This document shows positions 54,290-62,200 of a stretch of 64,000 nt of DNA, piece after piece (positions within the stretch are counted from its first letter, which is position 1; each line of letters starts with the position of its first letter). The notes beneath the pieces were generated by a model. It saw only the letters and a program-made list of their open reading frames with translations. It made no database searches and was not told the origin of the DNA. Position numbers and translations under genes: made by a program. The stretch comes from Paenibacillus bovis (GTDB taxonomy: Bacteria; Bacillota; Bacilli; Paenibacillales; Paenibacillaceae), in assembly GCF_001421015.2 (NCBI RefSeq), contig NZ_CP013023.1, forward strand, positions 1,915,501-1,979,500, given 5' to 3'.

Positions 54290-54649
54290 CTATTATCATC
54301 CTTCCAAGTATCCGGAACATCGGATACGAACTTAATGTATGATGGTATTCGTAGTAGAGCAATAGGAGCCTGAGCAGCATTCCGATCAATCACCGATAGA
54401 AATTGCCGTCTCCCGTCCCATGCTGTTAGTCATTGTAATTGGGTGATTATCATCGCATGTATTTATCCTGCTTATAAAGGGTGGATTTTGATTATCCGTT
54501 CACCATGCCATTCATTGTGCAGGAAGAGTGAAGTATCGGTCTTAGACCATCCTATTCAGTGTACATGAAACCGCGTTATTTTGCATGGCTTATTCCTTGT
54601 ACAGCATATGGTTACGATACGGTAAAGGATGGAAAGGGAAATTGGTTTT
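54290..54649. other. divergent gap upstream of ydiF
   Basis: About 360 bases between the divergent ydiF and fthC genes. It should contain the ydiF promoter on the minus strand; none is clear to me, and there is no gene. Confidence 0.4.
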
Positions 54650-54678
54650 TTGACAGGAAAGTGTTACACTGTCAATAT
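54650..54678 (+). promoter_or_regulatory. promoter with overlapping inverted repeat before fthC
   Basis: TTGACA (54650-54655) and CAATAT (54673-54678) are 17 bases apart. TTGACAG at 54650 and CTGTCAA at 54669 are inverted repeats of seven bases separated by 12, covering the -35 and reaching the -10, so a repressor could bind here. Confidence 0.55.
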
Positions 54679-54735
54679 GAGTGACTCAGGCCTACTATCC
54701 GGTCAAGCAGCCTGATCTGCAGGAGGAGGTAGCCT

Positions 54736-55365
54736 ATGAATTTGGATTTCGGAAAATCTCTTTTGCGCAAGCAGCTCAAACAGCGGCGTCTGCATATGGA
54801 CCCCGCACAGAGAATCAAAGAATCGGCAGACATCTGTACTGCCGCTCAATCATATATAGAGCATTTACGTATCACAAACGGCTCTTCTCCGTTAACCCTG
54901 TTCAGTTATCTGGCTTATCGGGATGAACCGGATACGCTGCCTTTGCTGGAATATTGCTGGCAGCAGGGTGATACGGTACTGGTACCGCGTATTGATCCTG
55001 ACCACCAGGGCATCTTCCATCTGTATCGCATCTGTTCGATTACCGATGTAGAGCCAGGAGCCTATGGCATCCCGGAGCCTCGAGAAGCATTGCCGGCTTT
55101 TCCGCCAGAACGCTGGCAGGAGATTGATCTGGTCATTGTACCGGGGCTGGGTTATGACTTACAGGGCAGCCGTATCGGGTATGGCGGCGGATACTATGAC
55201 CGTTTTATGCACAAGTTAACAGTATCGTCCACACAGCGTCCATTATTGGGGGCTTTTGCTTTTGACACGCAGATCATGTCGTCTGTTCCGATGGAGCCGC
55301 ATGATTTTCGGATAGATATTTTATTTACCGCTTCGGGATATCGGTATACGGAGCAGCAGGTTTAG
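54736..55365 (+). CDS. fthC: 5-formyltetrahydrofolate cyclo-ligase
   Basis: ATP-dependent conversion of 5-formyl-THF to 5,10-methenyl-THF. The signature is the C-terminal Mg/ATP loop [27 protein letters not shown] (about residues 135-161), with the N-terminal [14 protein letters not shown] typical of the family and [19 protein letters not shown] before the middle. 209 residues. GGAGGAGGTAGCC precedes the ATG. It is co-directional with moaC (17-base gap), so it probably shares a transcript with the molybdopterin genes, a pairing that does not occur in B. subtilis at this locus. Confidence 0.93.
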   Translation: MNLDFGKSLLRKQLKQRRLHMDPAQRIKESADICTAAQSYIEHLRITNGSSPLTLFSYLAYRDEPDTLPLLEYCWQQGDTVLVPRIDPDHQGIFHLYRICSITDVEPGAYGIPEPREALPAFPPERWQEIDLVIVPGLGYDLQGSRIGYGGGYYDRFMHKLTVSSTQRPLLGAFAFDTQIMSSVPMEPHDFRIDILFTASGYRYTEQQV

Positions 55366-55381
55366 GGAAAGTTGGGATAGA

Positions 55382-55903
55382 ATGAGCCATCAGGAAAATA
55401 AAGAATACGAAGGACTGCCGGTATCCTCGGGCAAGCTGACTCATTTTAATGAGCAGGGCCGGGCACGAATGGTCGATATTTCCGGCAAGGAAAGCTCGGT
55501 AAGAAAAGCGGTTGCTTCAACCCGCGTTATCATGAAGCCGGATACACTGGCAGCTATCAAAGCCGGCCAGATTGGCAAAGGCGACGTGCTGGCTGTTGCC
55601 CAGGTAGCTGGTATTCAGGCAGCCAAGCGTACATCGGATTGGATTCCCATGTGTCATCCGCTGCCGCTCACCGGTATCAATGTTACTTTTGAAGATAATG
55701 GCCGGGATGAGCTGCATATTGAGGTCGAGGTCAAGACCGAAGGCAAGACTGGCGTAGAAATGGAAGCACTGACAGCTGCTTCGGCAGTCGCTCTGACCGT
55801 CTATGATATGTGCAAAGCCTTGCAAAAGGATATGATTATCGGTCCAACGCTGCTGCTCTCCAAAAGTGGAGGCAAGAGCGGAGATTATACCATAGATTCC
55901 TAG
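55382..55903 (+). CDS. moaC: cyclic pyranopterin monophosphate synthase
   Basis: Molybdenum cofactor step that forms cyclic pyranopterin monophosphate from the MoaA product. Typical sequence: [28 protein letters not shown] (about residues 18-46), the catalytic [22 protein letters not shown] segment (about 79-100), [32 protein letters not shown] with the second active-site residues, and a GKSGDYT end. 173 residues. The start lies 17 bases after the fthC stop; its binding site GAAAGTTGGGATAGA is weak. mogA follows. Confidence 0.95.
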   Translation: MSHQENKEYEGLPVSSGKLTHFNEQGRARMVDISGKESSVRKAVASTRVIMKPDTLAAIKAGQIGKGDVLAVAQVAGIQAAKRTSDWIPMCHPLPLTGINVTFEDNGRDELHIEVEVKTEGKTGVEMEALTAASAVALTVYDMCKALQKDMIIGPTLLLSKSGGKSGDYTIDS

Positions 55904-55967
55904 ACAGCAGATACAGATCAGAAACACACAGAACATGGATTGGCATAGAGATAGGGAGGGTGAGCGT

Positions 55968-56465
55968 ATGGTTTGGAGAACGGCTATTCTCACAGCCAGC
56001 GATAAAGGATCGCGCGGAGAGCGTGAAGATACGAGCGCACAGGTCATCCGTGAACTGGTAGAAGAAGAACTGGGCGGCAAGATTGTAGAGTATCGTGTTG
56101 TACCGGATGAACCGGACGAGATTATTGCTGCATTGATTGAAATGACAGAATATTTTAACGCCGATCTGATCCTGACGACAGGCGGAACCGAGTTGGCCCA
56201 GCGTGATGTAACGCCGGAAGCGACGCGGCGTGTAATTCAGCGTGAAGTACCGGGAATGGCCGAAGCCATGCGCGCTACCGTGATGCAGAAAAACCGTTCA
56301 GCGATGCTGTTCCGTGGCATTTGCGGGATTCGTGAGCGCAGCCTGATTGTCAATCTGCCTGGTTCTCCCAAAGGGGTGCATGAGCATCTGGCTGCCATTA
56401 TGGACCAGCTGCCCGAAGCGCTGCTGATGATTACCGGACAATACAGTCCGAACGACGAGCGATAA
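55968..56465 (+). CDS. mogA: molybdopterin adenylyltransferase-like protein (MogA/MoaB)
   Basis: Adenylates molybdopterin before molybdenum insertion. Motifs: AILTASDKGSRGEREDTSAQVI at the start, DLILTTGGTELAQRDVTPEATRRV (about residues 68-91) with the conserved TTGGTG-like substrate loop, here TTGGTEL, and SLIVNLPGSPKGVHEHLAAIMDQLPEALLMI. 165 residues. AGGGAGGGTGAGCG precedes ATG 55968. It completes the fthC-moaC-mogA group and matches ydiG next to moaC in B. subtilis. Confidence 0.93.
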   Translation: MVWRTAILTASDKGSRGEREDTSAQVIRELVEEELGGKIVEYRVVPDEPDEIIAALIEMTEYFNADLILTTGGTELAQRDVTPEATRRVIQREVPGMAEAMRATVMQKNRSAMLFRGICGIRERSLIVNLPGSPKGVHEHLAAIMDQLPEALLMITGQYSPNDER

Positions 56466-56669
56466 ACAGACGTATATTTTCGCAGCCAATCACAACTGTG
56501 AAAATATAGAAGTTATGGAACTCCTGCAGGACTATCGCAATTTTTCGCCAAGAGAAATTGTGCTTTTTGTCGTGGTAATGTAATCCAATAATGAATTAAA
56601 ACGCGTAGCTATGCTATGATAGGAGAATAACAGGCTTGTTCCCGTTGGAGAATGAAGGAGGAGTTCCAC

Positions 56670-56903
56670 ATGTTTAGTTCAATTGGTCCTACCGGTTTTA
56701 TTTTATTGATCATTCTTGCGCTGATTTTATTTGGTCCCAACAAGCTGCCCGAGCTGGGTCGCGCAGTAGGCCGGACGTTCCGTGAATTCAAGGAAGGTAC
56801 ACGCGATATGATGAAAGACGAAGACAAGACGACCAAAGTTCCTGCCGACTCGATCCAGAGCGCCGAAGTTGTACCGGAAGCGCGCACGGAAGAGAAACGT
56901 TAA
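56670..56903 (+). CDS. tatA: twin-arginine translocase subunit TatA
   Basis: Pore-forming subunit of the Tat export system for folded proteins. One N-terminal transmembrane helix (GFILLIILALILFGPNKLPEL) with the conserved FGP hinge, followed by the amphipathic helix GRAVGRTFREFKEGTRDMM and an acidic, unstructured tail. 77 residues. GAAGGAGGAG precedes ATG 56670; an in-frame start 18 bases earlier has no good spacing. A terminator-like hairpin separates it from tatC. Confidence 0.94.
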   Translation: MFSSIGPTGFILLIILALILFGPNKLPELGRAVGRTFREFKEGTRDMMKDEDKTTKVPADSIQSAEVVPEARTEEKR

Positions 56904-57002
56904 TCTGCACAATTATAGCCGTATTCTGGCTGAATATAGACGGAGCTGTATGCCGCTCATCTCTGAATAGAGAATGAGAATAGCTGTACCGGCCATGTTC
57001 CG

Positions 57003-57034
57003 AATCCCTTCCCCGGTGGAAGGGATTTTCTTTT
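57003..57034 (+). terminator. attenuator-like hairpin between tatA and tatC
   Basis: AATCCCTTCC and GGAAGGGATT form a perfect 10-bp stem around CCGGT, followed by TTCTTTT. It should make tatA transcripts more abundant than tatC. Confidence 0.8.
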
Positions 57035-57101
57035 CCGCGTCAATTCGTCTGAACGATTGAGCCGCTATAGACCGTAGATACGTGCCGAATGGAGGAACCC
57101 C

Positions 57102-57857
57102 ATGCTTAATACCGAAAAAGATATGTCTCTGGTGGATCATCTCACCGAGCTGAGGCGGCGGCTGATTATTGTGATCGCTGTGCTGTTTTTTGGTCTGATT
57201 GCCGGATTGCTGGTGGCTCAGCCTGTCTATCAGTATCTGGTGGCTGCAGAGACTGCCCGCCAACTGGTATTCCATGTATTCTCGTTCTGGGATGGCATAG
57301 GACTGTATATGAAAATTGCCATGGTTGTAGCTATCGCGCTGACTTTGCCGTGTGCCGTCTATCAGCTGTGGGCATTTGTCAGTCCAGGCTTACTGCCACA
57401 TGAACGCAGGGCAGCGCGGCGTTATATTCCGTTTGTGTTTGTTATGTTCCTGCTGGGGGTACTGTTTGCCTATTATATTATTTTTCCGATGGCACTTGCT
57501 TTTACCTCTCAGGTGACCCGCAGTATGGGCTTGGAAGAAACCTACGGGGTTGTACAGTACTTTACCTTTATGTCGAACATTGTATTTCCTGTAGCCGGAT
57601 TGTTCGAGCTGCCGATTATCGTCATGTTCCTGACGACGATCCGGATTCTGACTCCTGCACTACTCTCCAAAATACGCAAAGCAGCTTATTTTGTGCTCGT
57701 TTTTGTAGCTGTGGTTATTACGCCTCCGGACTTTATCTCGGATACCCTGGTCGCGATTCCGCTGCTAATACTGTATGAATTAAGTGTTATCTTATCCAAA
57801 GTCGTTTATCGCAGGCAGCAGCGCAGAGATGCCGAACGGCTGATGGAAGAAATCTAA
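57102..57857 (+). CDS. tatC: twin-arginine translocase subunit TatC
   Basis: The receptor subunit that binds the RR signal peptide. Six helices are predicted over 251 residues. Signature regions: MSLVDHLTELRRRLIIVI (about residues 7-24), the LPCAVYQLWAFVSPGLLPHERR segment (about 87-108) with the conserved FxxPGL-like motif, and AFTSQVTRSMGLEETYGVVQYFTF. A final charged tail RRQQRRDAERLMEEI. Start follows GGAGGAACCCC. It is preceded by tatA, giving the minimal TatAC pair typical of Bacillales. Confidence 0.94.
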   Translation: MLNTEKDMSLVDHLTELRRRLIIVIAVLFFGLIAGLLVAQPVYQYLVAAETARQLVFHVFSFWDGIGLYMKIAMVVAIALTLPCAVYQLWAFVSPGLLPHERRAARRYIPFVFVMFLLGVLFAYYIIFPMALAFTSQVTRSMGLEETYGVVQYFTFMSNIVFPVAGLFELPIIVMFLTTIRILTPALLSKIRKAAYFVLVFVAVVITPPDFISDTLVAIPLLILYELSVILSKVVYRRQQRRDAERLMEEI

Positions 57858-57865
57858 TTATAATG

Positions 57866-57931
57866 ACAAGTATTCTGTAAAAAGGAAAGCCTGCCGAGCA
57901 GGCGGCCTGACTCTGCAGAATACTTTTTTTA
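57866..57931 (+). terminator. branched terminator after tatC
   Basis: AAGTATTCTG (57868-57877) pairs with CAGAATACTT before the T-run, enclosing an inner GCCTGC/GCAGGC hairpin. Confidence 0.85.
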
Positions 57932-58075
57932 TTTCCATAAAAAATACTATCTTTTTTGGCGATAGCAGATTATAAATAGTAAATACGGGTCAAATGCGAC
58001 TGTCGAAAAAACAGTAATATTGTTGAAAACAGTACACAAAAACCGTTCATTACAGAGAATAAAGGGGTTAGACGG

Positions 58076-59248
58076 TTGAAGAAAATTGTATTCCTGATTA
58101 TCACGTTTTTGCTGATTTTTATCCTTCCGTTATTGGGGAGTCTCGCCAAATGGGGCGGGTTGCCACCAGGGTACGGTACGTTCCCTGTACAGGAAGCTGT
58201 TCAGGATCCGGGCTTTAACGCCGTGTATTTTGCACTGGCTTGTGTGGTGGCACTATTCATCATGGTGTTTTACCTGTTTCCGCGTCTATTCGGATTTCGC
58301 AAAGCTCCGGTCGCAGCCGAAGTTCAGCGTTCCGATGTTCGTTTTCCATTCTGGTTCTGGGCGGCGCTGCCGGTCCTGGTCATTTGCTGGTTCATTATGT
58401 GGGCACGCCTGTCGGTGCTGAGTCTGCTTGAACCCTACACCTTTGTACCATTATGGTGGTCTTTTATATGTATTCTGGATGGGATCGTATACAAGCGTAA
58501 CCACGGAGTATCACTGCTGTCCAAAAAGCCGCAGATTATGCAGCTTCTGGCAGTAGTATCCTGCTTCAGTTGGTTTGCTTTTGAATATCTGAATTTCTTT
58601 GTTATGGAAAATTGGTATTATCCGAATAAAGAGATCTTCTCGGATTTTGGCAATATTTTCTGGTTCTCGCTCTCTTATACCACCGTACTGCCGGCGATTA
58701 TCGAATGGTATCTGCTGATGCTGACTATTCCGGCTCTGCGCGATCGGTACAGCAATGGACCGAAGATTCATCTGAACAAGCCCACACTGATCGTTATGTA
58801 CATTCTGGGACTGGGGCTTGCACTGGCAATGGGGTATTTCCCGTTTGAATTGTTCTGGGTACTATGGGTGGCGCTGGTTCCAATGCTGTCTGCAGCGATG
58901 GGACTGATTCGAATGTGGACACCGTTTACCCCGATTCGCCAGGGCAACTGGTCACCGATGCTGCTGATCGGATTGGCTACAGTCTGTAACGGATTTTTCT
59001 GGGAGCTGTGGAACTTTGGCAGTGAATGGTTCAATGAAGGGATTCCGCTGAATCCGAATTACTGGAAATATTCTGTACCGTATCTGGATAAATTCCATAT
59101 CTTTTCCCAGATGCCGCTTCTCGGTTATTTTGGTTATTTGTTCTTTGGCGTAAATTGTTGGGTGATCTGGTTAACGGGAGCGTATGTGTTCAAATTTAAT
59201 CCTGATTTTGATTTGGTACAAAGACGGGATAAAGCGAGGGAAATCTAA
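58076..59248 (+). CDS. polytopic membrane protein, unknown function, 390 aa
   Basis: I do not recognise the family. About nine or ten transmembrane helices are visible, beginning with IVFLIITFLLIFILPLLGSL; others are FALACVVALFIMVFYLFPRLF, ALPVLVICWFIMWARL, PLWWSFICILDGIVY, LLAVVSCFSWFAFEYLNFFV and VMYILGLGLALAMGYFPFELF. It is strikingly rich in Trp, Phe and Tyr, with conserved-looking WNFGSEWFNEGIPLNPNYW near residue 312. Start is TTG 58076, after AAAGGGG. Its stop TAA shares a base with the ATG of the signalling protein downstream (TAATG), so translation is coupled. That suggests a sensor or transporter partner, which is inference. Confidence 0.8.
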   Translation: MKKIVFLIITFLLIFILPLLGSLAKWGGLPPGYGTFPVQEAVQDPGFNAVYFALACVVALFIMVFYLFPRLFGFRKAPVAAEVQRSDVRFPFWFWAALPVLVICWFIMWARLSVLSLLEPYTFVPLWWSFICILDGIVYKRNHGVSLLSKKPQIMQLLAVVSCFSWFAFEYLNFFVMENWYYPNKEIFSDFGNIFWFSLSYTTVLPAIIEWYLLMLTIPALRDRYSNGPKIHLNKPTLIVMYILGLGLALAMGYFPFELFWVLWVALVPMLSAAMGLIRMWTPFTPIRQGNWSPMLLIGLATVCNGFFWELWNFGSEWFNEGIPLNPNYWKYSVPYLDKFHIFSQMPLLGYFGYLFFGVNCWVIWLTGAYVFKFNPDFDLVQRRDKAREI

Positions 59249-62200
59249 TGAATTGGAAAGATCAAAAATACACAGTGATAGAAGAGATTGCAGACCATGG
59301 CAGCAAGGCAATCTATCGGTGCATCGACAATCTTTCCGGCGAACCTGTTATTGCCAAAGTACTCGGCGCGCGAGCATCGACATACGAAGCAATTATGCGT
59401 ATCAAAAAGGAATATCAGCTGCTGTCGGAGTTGAGTCCTGTTATTGCGGGCATCGTCCGTCCGATTCAACTGGAAGAGCGCGGAGGCTACTTTGTACTGT
59501 CCATGGAAGATATTAACGGCGAGTCTCTCAAAAGTATCCTTCGGCAGCATCGTCTGGATTTGCAAACGGTGTTGCGGCTGGCGATCAAGCTGGTCGATAT
59601 GATCGGTGCCATTCATGAACATGAAATTATCCACAAGGATATCAAGCCTGCCAATCTGATCTGGAACCGGGAGACCGACCAGCTGCAGCTAATTGACTTT
59701 GATCTGTCCACTCGCTGGAGCAACGAAAAGTCGGAGCAGGCTGCTGCTGGCATTATGGAAGGCAGCCTGCCCTATATTTCTCCCGAACAGACCGGCAGAA
59801 TCAATCGGCATATCGACTATCGCTCGGACTTTTATTCACTTGGCGTTGTGCTGTATGAGATGCTGACAGGCGTTCATCCGTATCCGTCCAATTCGGTGAT
59901 GGATCAGATCTATTCCATTATTGCCAAGAAACCTATCTCGCCGGCGCAGCAGAGTGAGGGACGTGTTCCGCAGGTACTGTCCAATATCATTATGAAGCTG
60001 CTGGAAAAGTCTCCCGAAGACCGCTATCGCAGCGCCTACGGCATTCGTTCCGATTTGAAAAAGTGCCTTTCCTCCGCATCCCGCACAGATTTTGAGATCG
60101 GCCTGGAAGACCGCAGCACGATTTTTCATATGCCGCAAAAATTATATGGCCGTGAAGAAGAATTGGCTGTGCTGCAATCCGCTTTTACTCAGAGCATTGA
60201 TGATCGTCTTCAGCTGGCTCTGGTCGCAGGGGAAGCAGGCAGTGGCAAAACAGCGCTGGTCAACGAATTGCAGACTATGGTGTCCTACGAAAAAGGCTAT
60301 TTTGTACAGGGCAAATTCGAGCAGTATAACAAAAATGTCCCGTATAGTGCAATTATGGATGCTTTTCGTACCCTGCTCGCGGAATGGCTGAATGGGCCGG
60401 CAGACGAAATGGCCGATATGCAGTATGCGCTAAAAAGCCACCTCGGGGCGAATGCCGGTCTGATGACCCGCTGGCTGCCTGAATTGGAGCAGCTGATCGG
60501 TGTGCAGTCAACACCCGAGCCGCTGCTGCCTGTCGAAGAGAATAACCGCTTTTTCCTGTCGTTTGTCCGATTGCTGGAAAGTCTGGTTGGTCAGCAGCGT
60601 CCGCTGGTTTTGTTTCTGGATGATCTGCAGTGGGCGGATTTATCCAGTATCCAGCTGATGTCACGGCTGCTGGAAAATAAAAACCTAAAGCGTATTTTTA
60701 TTATAGGTTCCTATCGTTATGACGAGATCGGAGCAGGACATCCATTGTCTGAAGCGCTGGACAGGCTGAATGAACAGCATTTTATTCATCAGCTGCATAT
60801 TCAGCCGCTGTCTGCAGTTCATACCCGTCAGCTTATTGAAGATACAATGGGCATGAGCGCAGAGCAGCTGGATTGGCTGACTCCCGTAATACATCGGCAG
60901 ACGGGAGGCAATCCTTTTTTCACCCGCGAAATCCTCAAGGATCTGTACAAGCAGCGCGCGCTTTACTTTGATCAGACAGCAGGAGCCTGGTTGTATGAAG
61001 AAACGCTGATTCTGGAACGGACAGCCAGTGAAGACCTGATTGAATATCTGATGGAGAAAATGAAAACACTGCCTGCAGGTGTACGGATGATTCTTAGTAT
61101 CGCGGCACTGATCGGTCGCACGTTTGACTGGCAGGTGCTGCGAATGATCGGTCATTCGGAAAAAGATCTGCTGATGCCGGCTTTGCTGCGTGCTATTCAG
61201 GAAGAAATTTTGCTGCCGCTGCATACCAGCACTTCGTTTATCCATGAAGTGACGATTCCGGCAGAGGAACTGGATCGTATGCAGGTTCAATTTACTTTTC
61301 AGCATGACAAGCTGCAGCAGGCGCTGTATCAGATGATCGATCCGAAGCTTCGTCAGCAGCTGCATCTACAGCTTGGTTGGCTGCTGCTGAGTCAGTGGCC
61401 GGAAGACCGGATTCATGAGCATATTATGGAGATTACCGGGCATCTGAACAAAGGCATTGTACTGGTCACTCGACATTCGGAAAAGGAGCGGCTGATCGAT
61501 CTGAATCTGCAGGCTGCCCGCCGTGCCAAAGAAGCATTCGGTTATGAGACCGCCCGCCGTTTTCTACAGGTGGCTATTAGCCTGATTAACGAACAACACT
61601 GGCAGCATCAGTATAAACGGACGTGGGATATTTACCTGCTGTATAGCGAATGCTCCTACCTGATTCATCAACCGGATTCGGCTGATCGTGCTTGCGCTGT
61701 GCTGCTGCATCATGCCAGAACCGGAATGGAGCAAGCGACCATATACGAGATGCAGTCCAATCACTATATGTATCTTGGGTTAATGAGTCGGGCGATTGAA
61801 GCGGGCAAAGCCGGACTGGCTAGTCTTGACTTTACGGTTCCGCGTCGTCTCAATATGGCAGTAGTTGCCAAAGAACTGGTGACTGTCAAACTACAGCTGC
61901 GTGGCAAGACGCCGGATCAGCTGCTGGAGGATCGGGAGATGACCGATCAGCGCATCAAGCTGATTATGAGGCTGCTGGTAAGCTTTATTCCACCCGCTTT
62001 TATTTCGGGAGAACAGACCCTGTTCGGCTGGGCTGTACTCAAAAAAACACAGCTATCGATCCGTCATGGCAATGCTCCGGAATCGGCAGGTGCCTATATC
62101 GGTTATGCCATGCTGTTGTCAGGTATGGGGGATCTCAAGGGAGCCGAAGCGTACGGACGGCTCGCGGTAAGTCTGAACGAGAAATTCGGTGATCTGCAGT

